Positions 1-8,014 of a DNA stretch of 46,405 bases are shown in pieces; position 1 is the stretch's first letter, and the number at the start of each line of letters is the position of its first letter. The position numbers and the translations under genes are program-made. The DNA comes from Steroidobacter sp. GTDB taxonomy: Bacteria; Pseudomonadota; Gammaproteobacteria; Steroidobacterales; Steroidobacteraceae. Location of the stretch: positions 1 to 46,405 of the forward strand of contig JAICPY010000027.1 of the NCBI GenBank assembly GCA_025929585.1. Reading direction: 5' to 3'. Under the pieces are notes generated by a model. It had not been told where the DNA came from. It did no database searches and saw only the letters and a list, made by a program, of their open reading frames with translations.

Positions 1-3
1 AAG

Positions 4-190
4 TAAGGAGCATGCTTGAGCTCCGCGGGAGTTTTTCGCAGCGGCGCGGCGGCGCAGCGGTTCAGAAATGGAGCTGCTCCAATCTTCGCCTCCGTCTTCC
101 TCTGCGAGCCCTGCGCCTCTGCGAGACAATTCTTCATCTTGCCTGATCTAACTACCGCCGCGTCGCTGCGAGAAACTCTTGATGCCGTTT
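4..190 (+). repeat. Dispersed CTCTGCGAG-rich repeat, copy 1
   Basis: Bases 1-301 hold no gene that I can support. Positions 4-190 match, in inverted orientation, the stretch at 30095-30285 over almost their whole length: both carry GCATGCTTGAGCTCCGC, then CGCAGCGGCGCGGCGGCGC, then GAGCTGCTCCAAT, then a CTCTGCGAG/CTCTGCGAGA doublet and TTCTTCATCTTGCCTGA. A more diverged copy lies at 27198-27350 in the same orientation as this one. An open frame of 73 codons crosses it, but the same frame is open in the other copy and follows the repeat, so I treat it as non-coding. The stretch 191-301 holds nothing I recognise and lies downstream of the AraC-type gene on the minus strand. Confidence 0.75.
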
Positions 191-301
191 GCAACTACTC
201 CGGCTATCGCACCTGGCACAGGCTTCGTTCCTCCTGACAGACTCTGCGTGCTTGGCGAGATCACTCTTCTACTCCTACCCGACGGGTAAACGACGCCGCC
301 T

Positions 302-1186
302 TCACTCTAGAGGCAAAAAGATCTCCGTAATCGCTTCGTGCTCGGGAACATCGGGGAAGAACGCTATGCGCTGTACGAACAGGGGAAAGTCCCTCAGTGA
401 CTCGCCGCTTACGGGAAGCCACTGCGAGTAGAGCCAGCGCAGACTCGTGCCCAGAGTTTCATCGGACCCGGTGTGCCGCAAGACTGCACATCGTCCGGAA
501 GGAATTCTTCCGCCGACAATACCGAAGTCATTCGACTCGACCACAGTATCGGTCGATGCACAGAGGTCCAATCGAAAATCTTCCGGCTCGACCTCGAAAG
601 GATCGTTATAGAGGATGTTGAAGGTGGCACTCAGTGCGGGCGGCAATCGGTGCTGCTTACGCCAGGCGATGAATTTTCGAATCGAATCTCCGATCGATCG
701 CGGATCGCCTCGATGCTCGAAGATTGCAACTTTGGTTTCAATGAAATCGATGATTCGGACCTGCTCGGCTGGCGGCTTTGGCTTCATGTGACTGATCTTC
801 AGGTTATGTATGGATTGATAGGCGTCGTGCCACGATGTCCACTCAGGTTGCTTTCTGAAACTAGAGGGAGACTGTCCGGTCGCCTTCTTGAAGGCGCGGG
901 CAAATGCCTCGGGTCCTTCATAGCCGCTGCTTAACGCAATATCGAGAACGGGACTATCGTCGCGAAATGCAAGACGATACGCGGCGCGCTTCAAGCGCGT
1001 GAGCTGCACATAGCGTGCAACTCCGATTCCGTACATCGCGGTGAATTGCCGATGGAAATGAAATTTCGAGAAACCGACCGATTCGGCGAGCCGCTCGACC
1101 GATAGATCCTCCTCGAGATGACTATCGATGTGTTCGAGTACTTCTCGCAAGCGCGCTCGATATTCTTCAGCGGATGAATGAGACAT
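302..1186 (-). CDS. AraC-family regulator with GyrI-like effector domain
   Basis: The 294-residue product begins with a two-helix-turn-helix AraC/XylS DNA-binding domain (about residues 8-113; the LAESVGFSKFHFHRQF and SSGYEGPEAFARAFKKATG segments are its two HTH recognition parts). A GyrI-like / effector-binding domain follows (about 138-294). In this architecture the DNA-binding part is N-terminal, as in Rob- and SoxS-linked families whose C-terminal domain binds small hydrophobic or cationic compounds. AGGAGAG lies a few bases before the ATG and supports the start. No partner gene is adjacent: the next gene is an unrelated pentapeptide protein 135 bp upstream. It probably acts as a cytoplasmic transcription activator; the ligand cannot be told from the sequence. 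Confidence 0.9.
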   Translation of the reverse strand: MSHSSAEEYRARLREVLEHIDSHLEEDLSVERLAESVGFSKFHFHRQFTAMYGIGVARYVQLTRLKRAAYRLAFRDDSPVLDIALSSGYEGPEAFARAFKKATGQSPSSFRKQPEWTSWHDAYQSIHNLKISHMKPKPPAEQVRIIDFIETKVAIFEHRGDPRSIGDSIRKFIAWRKQHRLPPALSATFNILYNDPFEVEPEDFRLDLCASTDTVVESNDFGIVGGRIPSGRCAVLRHTGSDETLGTSLRWLYSQWLPVSGESLRDFPLFVQRIAFFPDVPEHEAITEIFLPLE

Positions 1187-1320
1187 GAACTCTCCTAGTG
1201 GCGGAACGAGAGTAGCCGTTGCACTGGATGAAAGCCTTGCAGAAGTTGCGGTCCGTGCGCTTCTGCGGCTGTTTGTTCTTCTTCGCAGCTAGTCAGCCAG
1301 GAACAACTCGATGCATCGAA

Positions 1321-2226
1321 CTAGGGCAAACCTTTTGCCCCGATCGTAGTCGCCGCATCGAGCCCAATCACGCCCCGGAGATTTGCCCCGGTTAAATCTG
1401 CGTTGGAGAACTTCGCGCCGCTCACGTCGGCGTCGATCAACGAGGCTTCCCGCAAATCCGCGCCGGTGAAATCTGCATCCACTAGGCGAGCGCCGCTGAA
1501 GTCGGCGCGATACAACTTGGTTGCGACGAACTTCGCTTCGCTCAAATCCGAGAAGCTCATATTGGATCGCGAGAAGTCCGATCCTGAAAAATCCGCGCCT
1601 TTTGCTTCCGCGCTGACGATGTTCGTGCGCATCAGCCCCATCGATTGATTCTTCATATCCGCCGCGGCATTGACGTTCGTCAGGCGCGCACCGGATAGCT
1701 TCGCATCGGTTAGATCGCCGATGAGCCTAGCGTCGGCAAGGTTCGCATCGCTCAAATTCGCTTCTTGCAGTTGAGCCGAGAAGAACACGACCTTGCGGAG
1801 CGAAGCGCCGCTGAGATCGGTTCCCTGAAGAAAGCTCACGTTGAACTTTGCGCCATCCAGTTTCGCGTGCGACAACTTCGCGCCGTTGAGAACCGCGGCA
1901 GAGAGGTTCGCGCTTTTGAAATCGACATCGGATAGATCGAGGCCTGATAAGTTCTTCGCGTACAGGTCGGGCGGTTGATCTTTCGCTTGGGCGATTCGCT
2001 CCAGAACCTGCTCACGAGTCAATCGTTCGTAGCCTTCCCATTCGGCGGCAAAGCTGAGACCTGCTACTAGAAGTAGAGGCAATACGATCTTTGAGGTCGA
2101 ATAAGACGCCCCCTTCCTAACCTTCCCCCGCAAGCGGGGGAAGGAATCGGATGCAGAATCAAGCGAACACGCTTTCCCCCGCGCGCGTGGAAGGGAATCG
2201 GATGTTGAGAGATGTGGGTTGTTCAT
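1321..2226 (-). CDS. Secreted pentapeptide-repeat protein with repeat-derived N-terminus
   Basis: A 301-residue product. Residues from about 92 to 290 are tandem pentapeptide repeats of the A(D/N)LXX type (for example GADLREASLIDADVSGAKF), which form a right-handed quadrilateral beta-helix. A signal-peptide-like stretch (SKIVLPLLLVAGLSFAAEW) starts only at about residue 48. The preceding residues are encoded by two REP-like palindrome copies (2108-2150 and 2171-2203), which read in frame as SDSFPRLRGKVRKG and SDSLPRARGK. The ATG at 2226 has AAGG about 12 bases upstream. A shorter ancestral form, MNNPHLS joined to TSKIVLPLLL, would be a normal secreted protein. The role is unknown: pentapeptide proteins range from gyrase protectors to structural periplasmic proteins, and the signal-like stretch argues against gyrase protection. 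Confidence 0.8.
   Translation of the reverse strand: MNNPHLSTSDSLPRARGKACSLDSASDSFPRLRGKVRKGASYSTSKIVLPLLLVAGLSFAAEWEGYERLTREQVLERIAQAKDQPPDLYAKNLSGLDLSDVDFKSANLSAAVLNGAKLSHAKLDGAKFNVSFLQGTDLSGASLRKVVFFSAQLQEANLSDANLADARLIGDLTDAKLSGARLTNVNAAADMKNQSMGLMRTNIVSAEAKGADFSGSDFSRSNMSFSDLSEAKFVATKLYRADFSGARLVDADFTGADLREASLIDADVSGAKFSNADLTGANLRGVIGLDAATTIGAKGLP
2108..2203 (-). repeat. Two REP-like palindromes inside the pentapeptide gene
   Basis: Positions 2108-2150 hold CCCCCTTCCTAACC followed by the hairpin TTCCCCCGCAAGCGGGGGAA, the full consensus seen elsewhere in this window. Positions 2171-2203 hold a decayed half copy (CCCCCGCGCGCGTGG then AAGGGAATCGGAT). Both are read through in frame by the pentapeptide-repeat gene. 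The sequence just outside the pair (TCAACATC on one side, TCGACCTC on the other, minus-strand sense) could be a degenerate target duplication, but with two mismatches in eight this is weak. Confidence 0.85.
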
Positions 2227-2264
2227 CTCGTAGTACCTTGTTGGACGATGTACTGCTCGTCAAC

Positions 2265-3257
2265 TCAGCCTTTCGGTGCGAGCTCCGCAGCCTGACGCAA
2301 TGCTTCCACTAAGCTACCTTCATCCGCAATGCCCTTACCGGCTATATCGAAGGCAGTACCATGATCCACCGAGGTGCGGATGACCGGCAATCCCACCGTG
2401 ATATTCACGCCGGCTTCCAAGCCCAATACCTTGATCGGTCCGTGACCTTGATCGTGATACATCGCAACCACGATGTCGTAGTCGCCTCGCGCCGCGAGGA
2501 AGAACAAAGTATCGGCAGGCAACGGCCCCTTCACATTCCAGCCGCGTTGCCGACAGATAGCGATGGCGGGCTCGATCTTCGTCGCTTCCTCGCCTCGGCC
2601 GAACAAACCGCTTTCGCCAGCATGAGGATTGATGCCGCACACTCCAATTCGTGGTGAGGCGATACCGGCTTTCACTAGTGTAGCTTGTGCACGGCTGATC
2701 GTTCGTTCGACGAGTCCGGCATCGATACGTTCGATCGCATCGATGAGCCCCATATGCGTGGTGACGTGAATCACTCGCAACTTCGGCGCGACCAACATCA
2801 TCGAAACTTCCTTCGTTCCTGTCAGGTGCGCGAGCAATTCCGTATGGCCGGGATACTTGTGGCCGGCAGCATGCAGCGCTTCTTTACTGAGCGGTGCGGT
2901 ACAAATGGCCTGTGCTGCGCCCGCTTCCACGATCCTGACCGCACGTTCGATGTAACGGAACGCCGCCTCGCCTGCCGCTGCAGACACTTGGCCAAATGGA
3001 TGATCGTTCGGGATGAGCTTCAGATCGATGCAGTCAACAGTCTCACGCCGATAACTTGCCTGTTCTGGTGTGTCGAGACTCGTGACGCTAAGCGGGCTGC
3101 GGACCATTTCACCCGCGGTCCGCAAACGCTGCGCATCTCCAATGACTAGTGGTCGACACAGCTCGCGCACGTCAGAGCGTGCCAGCGCCTTCATGATGAT
3201 TTCCGGACCGATGCCCGATGCATCGCCCATCGTGATTGCGATTATCGGAACGCTCAT
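2265..3257 (-). CDS. pdxA2: PdxA2-type 4-phospho-D-threonate/erythronate dehydrogenase
   Basis: 330 residues, the normal length for the PdxA family. The metal-ligand histidines are in place: GHTE (H138), HVTTHMG (H168), NPHAGESG (H212) and YHDQGHGP (H268), together with VDHGTAFDIAG near residue 300. PdxA itself oxidises 4-phosphohydroxy-L-threonine in vitamin B6 synthesis. The paralogue PdxA2 oxidises and decarboxylates 4-phospho-D-threonate or 4-phospho-D-erythronate to dihydroxyacetone phosphate. I assign the PdxA2 role because the gene is translationally coupled (ATGA, 3254-3257) to a DUF1537 kinase and follows a sugar-acid permease, rather than neighbouring ksgA or surA as biosynthetic pdxA usually does. 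Substrate specificity is inferred from context only. Confidence 0.85.
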   Translation of the reverse strand: MSVPIIAITMGDASGIGPEIIMKALARSDVRELCRPLVIGDAQRLRTAGEMVRSPLSVTSLDTPEQASYRRETVDCIDLKLIPNDHPFGQVSAAAGEAAFRYIERAVRIVEAGAAQAICTAPLSKEALHAAGHKYPGHTELLAHLTGTKEVSMMLVAPKLRVIHVTTHMGLIDAIERIDAGLVERTISRAQATLVKAGIASPRIGVCGINPHAGESGLFGRGEEATKIEPAIAICRQRGWNVKGPLPADTLFFLAARGDYDIVVAMYHDQGHGPIKVLGLEAGVNITVGLPVIRTSVDHGTAFDIAGKGIADEGSLVEALRQAAELAPKG

Positions 3258-4519
3258 ACCCTCAGTCCTGTTTGTCGCATCGTTCGCAAGCGCTCCGTCA
3301 TCTTGAGCAAGCTATGTTGATCGCCGAACGCGCCCGCCTTCGTGATCACTGGTATTGAATGCTCCCCGACCGTAACCCCCAGGCAAATGCCGGGCTCGAT
3401 CTCCTCGAGCAAACGCAAGCCATCTACTTGCATGCCCCTCAACAATGCGGAGGCCGTTTCGCCCCCTGTCGCGGCTATTCCGCTTGCCTGCAGTGCACAC
3501 GGGCCAACCAGCTTCGCAAGGCCTTCAACGAGTTGCGGCACAAGTGCCGCCTCTGGACGCCCATCGAACTGGATCTCGACAAGCACATCATCGCCGATTG
3601 TGAGCGCCTGCGTAACCGCTCGCGAAAACGCGCGGCATTCCGGACGCGACACGTCTCCAAGCACTAACTCGTGAGCAAGCGGCATGTGCCGTATAGCCTG
3701 ATCCCCGATGAGCTGTCGTGCAGCAGCTCGCGAGGCGGACGCGACTGATCCTACGACGATGAGCGCGCCCTGCCCGCTCGATAACAACTGCACCGGTGGA
3801 TCATCGTGTCGCGAAATCTCGCGAGTCTCGGCTAACGCCTGCGCGAAGCCGCCGCTGCCGGCGAAGAAGGGTACGACATCGAGCACACCAATCGCGGTCG
3901 CAAGCTTGAGCAAATCGTCATGTGTCAGCGCATCGCACACTGCGATCGCGCCCGTGCGGGCAATACTATTCAATGCGGAAACCATGGTATCGATGCCACC
4001 GCGGATCGTATCGATCGAAACTCCCGTCGCGTCGATACCTTCCGAAGCAAGAATGCGCACGAGATCGGCGCTCGGATAACTGTGATCGCGAGACCACACT
4101 TCGGTCTCTTCGAGCGGTTGGCCATTCACATAAACGCGGCCATCATGTGTGGTTCGACCCAGCGCGGGGTAGGCAGGCGCGAGAATCCCGAAACCCGATG
4201 AACCCCGCGATCTCATGAACGCGCGCACCGCGCCGATCTCCGCGGCGGGATGGCCTCTCAATGTCGAGTCGATCTTCTTATATAAATTGATGTCGGAAGC
4301 GAGCCAATGATCGAGCGCTGCGCGGTGCATGCGCATGGAATCGATCGCCGACATTTCTCGACTAGCTGCGTTATAAGCCACGACGCTATGCATTTGCGCG
4401 TCTGCAACGTTGGCGCCTTCCCAAGTAACGAAGGTGTCCGCACCTCGCTTCGCAAAGGCAATCGCCGAATCCGCGGCCCCAGTGAGATCATCAGCAAGGA
4501 TTAGCCATCGTTCGCTCAT
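3254..4519 (-). CDS. Four-carbon acid sugar kinase (DUF1537, DtnK/OtnK-like)
   Basis: 421 residues from the ATG at 4519, which overlaps the permease stop codon as ATGA. A longer open frame continues upstream but runs antiframe through the permease gene, so that start is rejected. The N-terminal domain begins [20 protein letters not shown] and carries [10 protein letters not shown] near residue 81-90, the acid-sugar-binding signature. The C-terminal nucleotide-binding part has [11 protein letters not shown] and [16 protein letters not shown]1537 proteins phosphorylate D-threonate, D-erythronate, L-threonate, L-erythronate or oxo-tetronates with ATP. Partnered with PdxA2 the likely reaction is D-threonate or D-erythronate to the 4-phosphate. 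The cytoplasmic pathway then needs no further enzyme to reach dihydroxyacetone phosphate. Confidence 0.88.
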   Translation of the reverse strand: MSERWLILADDLTGAADSAIAFAKRGADTFVTWEGANVADAQMHSVVAYNAASREMSAIDSMRMHRAALDHWLASDINLYKKIDSTLRGHPAAEIGAVRAFMRSRGSSGFGILAPAYPALGRTTHDGRVYVNGQPLEETEVWSRDHSYPSADLVRILASEGIDATGVSIDTIRGGIDTMVSALNSIARTGAIAVCDALTHDDLLKLATAIGVLDVVPFFAGSGGFAQALAETREISRHDDPPVQLLSSGQGALIVVGSVASASRAAARQLIGDQAIRHMPLAHELVLGDVSRPECRAFSRAVTQALTIGDDVLVEIQFDGRPEAALVPQLVEGLAKLVGPCALQASGIAATGGETASALLRGMQVDGLRLLEEIEPGICLGVTVGEHSIPVITKAGAFGDQHSLLKMTERLRTMRQTGLRV

Positions 4520-5532
4520 GGCTGATCGTGAGCTGTTTTCGCAGGCACTGCAGCAACATCCTCCATGGCATTGCCGGCTGACCCGCCGAAACGCTGCGCC
4601 GCCCATGCTGTGAGGATGGGAACCAGAATCGCAGTCACGACGACTGCAGCGGCCACGAGCATCGTCGCGTACGAAGCGGCCGCCGCATACGCTGGGTTGG
4701 CTGCCGCGACGATGGCGGGGACAGCGACAGCATTGCCGGCAGTCGATGCGGCGGCCACACCAGCAACACCAGTTCCACCGGTCAGTCGATCGGCGAAGAA
4801 TAGCGGGATGCCCGTCACGATGACGACTGCCAAGCCCAATCCAAGGCCAAGCAATCCGGCTTGCCAAACTTTGCTCAAGTCGAGACCCGCCCCTAAGGCG
4901 AATGCGAAGAAAGGGATCAGCACCGGAATCGCGCGACTCAAGAACGAGCGCATCTCTCGATCGAGATTGCCCAGCAGCATTCCAAACAATAGCGGCAAGA
5001 TGCTGCCGACCAACGTCTGCCACGGAAAGGCCGAAAGACCTGCAACACCGAGCGTGACCATCGTGAGAAAAGGACCCGACTCGAGCGACATGATCGAATA
5101 GGCGCCGACGTCTCGCGGCTTGCCGTATTGGCCCATGAGCGCCATATACAGTCCGCCGTTCGTATCGTTCATCGCTGCCACGATCGCGAGCGTCGAGATG
5201 CCCGTGAACACACCTGCCGTAATCGGTGCTTCGCCCAGCAATCTGCCGAACACGATGCCCAAGAGGACAGCGATCCCGACTTTGACGGCGAACAGCGTGC
5301 CGCCTTTCTTGATGATGTAGGGCGTCGCCTGGATATCGATGCTCGCGCCCATACAGACATAGAAGACCGCCAAAATCGTCAGCGCGCCACTAAATAGCGC
5401 ACCGGTGAAGGAGCCGAAAAACATGGGCGTTCCGGGTAGAAACGTTGCGATCAACGCGCCCAGCAGCAAAGGCACGAGCATCATGCCACCTGGCACACGC
5501 TCGATGCTGCGTTTGATCGCGATCTGTTTCAT
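4516..5532 (-). CDS. kdgT: KdgT-type sugar-acid permease
   Basis: 338 residues from the ATG at 5532. The open frame extends to a TTG at 5592, but KdgT proteins begin [19 protein letters not shown] or similar, so the inner start is preferred; no strong ribosome site is visible before either. About ten hydrophobic segments fill the protein, with the family signature [17 protein letters not shown] at the start and [18 protein letters not shown] near the end. The family imports 2-keto-3-deoxygluconate with protons in enterobacteria. Here the downstream kinase and dehydrogenase handle C4 aldonates, so this member may carry D-threonate or D-erythronate instead. It is the first gene of a three-gene ATGA-coupled operon; no dedicated regulator adjoins it. 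Confidence 0.85.
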   Translation of the reverse strand: MKQIAIKRSIERVPGGMMLVPLLLGALIATFLPGTPMFFGSFTGALFSGALTILAVFYVCMGASIDIQATPYIIKKGGTLFAVKVGIAVLLGIVFGRLLGEAPITAGVFTGISTLAIVAAMNDTNGGLYMALMGQYGKPRDVGAYSIMSLESGPFLTMVTLGVAGLSAFPWQTLVGSILPLLFGMLLGNLDREMRSFLSRAIPVLIPFFAFALGAGLDLSKVWQAGLLGLGLGLAVVIVTGIPLFFADRLTGGTGVAGVAAASTAGNAVAVPAIVAAANPAYAAAASYATMLVAAAVVVTAILVPILTAWAAQRFGGSAGNAMEDVAAVPAKTAHDQP

Positions 5533-5636
5533 TGATGAAGGGTCTGCAGGCAGTTGGGCTGCAAACTTGGCGGCATCGCAATCAAGAGTCAACGATCATT
5601 GCGCTTTTTCGCAGTCAGCGATTAGCGAGAAGAGCA

Positions 5637-5757
5637 GTGACGGGTGACGGGTGACGGGTCAGAGAAGCCGGCTCTCGTTTGGTTTGAACGTCGTCACTTC
5701 GCCACCCCGTCACATCTCCATTCGTCACCCGTCACCCGTCACTCGTCACTCGTCACA
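5637..5757. repeat. Heptamer tandem hairpin element A
   Basis: Left arm (5637-5659): three units GTGACGG in tandem. Right arm (5723-5756): CGTCACC, CGTCACC, CGTCACT, CGTCACT, CGTCAC. The arms are complementary and separated by about 63 bp that include CAGAGAAGCCGGCTCTCG. The right arm ends two bases before the stop codon of the minus-strand lipoprotein gene at 5759, so on its mRNA the element is the 3' untranslated region. It also forms the spacer before the kdgT operon. Confidence 0.85.
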
Positions 5758-5758
5758 T

Positions 5759-6619
5759 TCATTTCTGACAGCCCACTCGCTGCTTCGAGATCACGACGTC
5801 GTCGATCCAAAGGTTCTGATCGTTCGATGAGGCGTCGTAACGTTCCAACCCAATATAGACGCTTTGGAACGCAGGCGGTGCAAGCCACTGCCCGTGGAGG
5901 TCGTCCTGATGTTCGCAGTGAGAATCCGGCGCATCGCCCCGATCAACGACGTGAATATCGGACAGCTCTTGGCCATCGAGCCAATACTGCATCTCGTTCT
6001 TCGCCCCATCGAAATGCCATTCCAGGCAGGTCCATTTCGCAACTGGGAGAACCCATTTGGAGTGCTGACGACAGTTCGTTCGAACGGGAGGAGTCGTTTC
6101 GAAATTCGCCTTGAGTCCAAGGCCGCCTTGCAGCTCCGCGCCCAGACGATAGATCGAGTTGTAGCGATCGTCGGCGGAACGACCTTCGCCTTGAAACAAG
6201 GTCCAGTGAACCGGTGCAGAGCCAGCCAGAGGAAGCGGCGCTGCGTCCAGCCAAACCATGATGCGCCCATACATCTGACGAGCGGCCGCCGGGAACACCG
6301 GAGAATCATGAATCGCGACATAGCCGCGTCGCGGCGCGTCTTTCGGCGCCAGCACGTGCATGGACTTCTTCCCGCTGAAGACACGCTCGCCACTGATCAC
6401 AATCTTCGCGCCGGAGTTATACATTTCCTCGCTCCACGGCGCGTGAGGCAACTCCCCCACCACATGTTCTTCAAAGCCATCGCAGAACAGAGCCTGTATG
6501 CAAACGCTCTCTGATGATGAGACTCCCGAGGCTGCAGCAGCCAAGTCCGATTCGCGTGTACAACTGCATAGCGCCAGCGCAGACAAAAGCACCGGCATTC
6601 GGTAATAGAATCTCAGCAT
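5759..6619 (-). CDS. Cip1-like / polysaccharide-lyase-fold lipoprotein
   Basis: 286 residues from the ATG at 6619, which is preceded by AAGGCGG at suitable spacing; the open frame also extends 14 codons further. The start reads as a lipoprotein signal (LLSALALCSC, acylated Cys near residue 20). The rest resembles a concanavalin-type beta-jelly-roll of the Cip1/lyase kind. Features are CDGFEEH at about residue 45, an ALFCD...PRRGYVAIHD strand pair, KWTCLEWHFDGAKNEMQYWL and the C-terminal NLWIDDVVISKQRVGC. Four or more cysteines suggest disulphides in the mature protein. Such proteins bind or cleave plant- or algal-type uronic polysaccharides. The neighbouring sugar-acid operon fits loosely, but a heptamer element separates the two and no shared regulation is shown. 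Confidence 0.6.
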   Translation of the reverse strand: MLRFYYRMPVLLSALALCSCTRESDLAAAASGVSSSESVCIQALFCDGFEEHVVGELPHAPWSEEMYNSGAKIVISGERVFSGKKSMHVLAPKDAPRRGYVAIHDSPVFPAAARQMYGRIMVWLDAAPLPLAGSAPVHWTLFQGEGRSADDRYNSIYRLGAELQGGLGLKANFETTPPVRTNCRQHSKWVLPVAKWTCLEWHFDGAKNEMQYWLDGQELSDIHVVDRGDAPDSHCEHQDDLHGQWLAPPAFQSVYIGLERYDASSNDQNLWIDDVVISKQRVGCQK

Positions 6620-6677
6620 CGTGTACCGCCTTGAGTGAAAGGAATATTCAGTTCGGCGCACTCAGAGATATCGAATT

Positions 6678-7058
6678 TCAGGCTGAAAGGTGTCGAACAA
6701 GGATGAGCCCCGCGAACAGCGCAGCGATCGAAAGCGATACGGAGGATACGACGTTCAGCGCCGCCCAACCGACTTGCCCGTTCTCATAGAGCAACACGGT
6801 TTCGAGCGAGAATGCCGAGAATGTCGTGAACCCACCCAGCACACCCGTTGCGACGAACAAACGGAAGCCCTGCGCGACACCGCTCTTCGAGGCGAGATAA
6901 CCGATAAACAAACCCATCAAAAGTGAGCCCACTAGATTCACGACCAGCGTGCTCATGCCAATATTCGTTGGCAGTACACGTGCGAACGCGGAGTTGACCG
7001 CGTGGCGCAATGCGCCGCCGATACCCGCTCCCAGGAAGACTAGTAAATAGCTTTGCAT
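6678..7058 (-). CDS. crcB: CrcB/Fluc fluoride ion channel
   Basis: A small four-helix membrane protein (about 126 residues) with the CrcB hallmarks GAGIGGALRH at the start, NLVGSLLMGLFIGY, and GVLGGFTTFSAFSLE, where the Phe/Ser/Thr of the GGFTTFSxF signature line the fluoride pathway. It works as a dual-topology dimer exporting fluoride. The start is uncertain: ATG at 7058 gives MQSYLLVFLG, the usual family beginning, while ATG at 7070 adds four residues; neither has a clear Shine-Dalgarno site. I searched the 200 bases upstream for a fluoride riboswitch and did not find the expected conserved blocks. Confidence 0.9.
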   Translation of the reverse strand: MQSYLLVFLGAGIGGALRHAVNSAFARVLPTNIGMSTLVVNLVGSLLMGLFIGYLASKSGVAQGFRLFVATGVLGGFTTFSAFSLETVLLYENGQVGWAALNVVSSVSLSIAALFAGLILVRHLSA

Positions 7059-7260
7059 CGTAGCGTTCATAAGTAGGGATTCGATCGATCGATTATCGCC
7101 GAAGGATCGCGGCACACGAAGGACGTAGCGCGGTACGCACCTTTCTTATCTCTCTGACCTTGTGTTTTTGGTCTTATCTTTTTGGGCGAGCGCGCTTCGA
7201 TTGACCTGAATATGGACGGGGTAGTGTCCATTTGCAACATCGGTAGGCAGCTTGCCCAGA

Positions 7261-7378
7261 AGCCCCCTACCTAACCTACCCCCGTAAACGGGGGGAAGGG
7301 ATCTCCTTTTTCTTCGCGCGCCGCGGCGCTTCCGATTCCCTCCCCTGCTTGCGGGGGAGGGTTAGGGAGGGGGCCTCT
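7261..7378. repeat. REP-like inverted pair (BIME-like composite), left of DUF559
   Basis: This is most of the 7071-7460 intergenic gap. The left half reads AGCCCCCTACCTAACCTA then CCCCCGTAAACGGGGGG. The right half is the reverse complement form, TCCCCTGCTTGCGGGGGA then GGGTTAGGGAGGGGGCCTC. Between them lies CTTCGCGCGCCGCGGCGCTTCCGATTCC, also present in the composite at 8015-8296. The two ends are therefore long inverted repeats of about 40 bp around a 35 bp core, like a MITE or an enterobacterial BIME. The remaining bases (7071-7260) hold the upstream region of crcB, with no clear promoter that I can defend. Confidence 0.85.
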
Positions 7379-7556
7379 TGGGGTCTGCTTGTGAGGCCCT
7401 TCGACACTACTTGAAGCGTGAATTTGTGAGCAAACGAACGCGAAATGGATATTCGCAAGTGTGTCGTCACGATCTATCTTCAAGCACAGCATCGAGGCCG
7501 CCGTGCTTTCCGGATCGCAACTTCCAATCGAGCCAATCCCCAAAGACGGGAAAACA

Positions 7557-7928
7557 ATGTGCGCGAAGAACTGGTGGATTCGTCATCCACGCACGCAACA
7601 CCGAGCAACGAAGTTGCGAAAACTGCCGACCGATGCAGAGTCGCGCATCTGGTACTTCTTGCGAAGGCGGAATCTTCTTGGCTATCGATTTCGGCGGCAG
7701 GCTCCGATTGGTCCATACATCGTCGATTTCTTGTGCGTCGAAGCTGCGCTCGTCATTGAGCTTGATGGCGGCCAGCATGCAGACGCCAAGGACTACGACT
7801 CCGCGCGCGATCGCTTTCTGCGGTCGCGTGGTCTGACGGTACTGCGATTCTGGAACAACGATGTGCTTCAGCGAACGGAGTCAGTCTTGGAAGTCATTGT
7901 GCGGACGTTGGAGAAGCGCGGTACCTGA
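7557..7928 (+). CDS. DUF559 endonuclease-like protein (Vsr/PD-(D/E)XK fold)
   Basis: 123 residues from the ATG at 7557; the frame stays open 32 codons further upstream, but DUF559 proteins usually begin shortly before the LRKLPTDAESRIWYFLRRR block. The body matches the family pattern: RFRRQAPIGPYIVDFLC, then LVIELDGGQHAD, then RDRFLRSRGLTVLRFWNNDV. The aspartate in IVDF and the acid and glutamine residues in IELDGGQH are the expected PD-(D/E)XK metal-binding residues, so a nuclease fold is likely. The biological role of the family is not established. This copy is a single gene bracketed on both sides (7261-7378 and 8015-8296) by composite REP-like elements, which suggests a functional or hitchhiking link with those repeats. 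Confidence 0.85.
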   Translation: MCAKNWWIRHPRTQHRATKLRKLPTDAESRIWYFLRRRNLLGYRFRRQAPIGPYIVDFLCVEAALVIELDGGQHADAKDYDSARDRFLRSRGLTVLRFWNNDVLQRTESVLEVIVRTLEKRGT

Positions 7929-8014
7929 CTTGCTGATGCACATAGCGTGTGATGGCAGGAGTCCATAGTGTTGACGGGAAGATCAAAGACAAGAGATCCA
8001 AGGCCTAGAGAGCC

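Noticed and set aside
16-237. Open frame of 73 codons at the window start
   Set aside because: It follows the dispersed repeat; the same frame is open in the inverted copy near 30010-30267. Composition and lack of a ribosome site argue against a gene.
3254-5023. 589-residue form of the DUF1537 kinase
   Set aside because: The upstream part overlaps the permease gene in another frame; the ATGA-coupled ATG at 4519 gives the normal protein.
5637-5757. CRISPR or VNTR in the GTGACGG element
   Set aside because: Units are 7 bp with no spacers, and the arms are complementary; a hairpin-forming tandem element explains it better.
7116-7260. Possible fluoride riboswitch before crcB
   Set aside because: The conserved blocks of the crcB motif were not found on the minus strand in this stretch.
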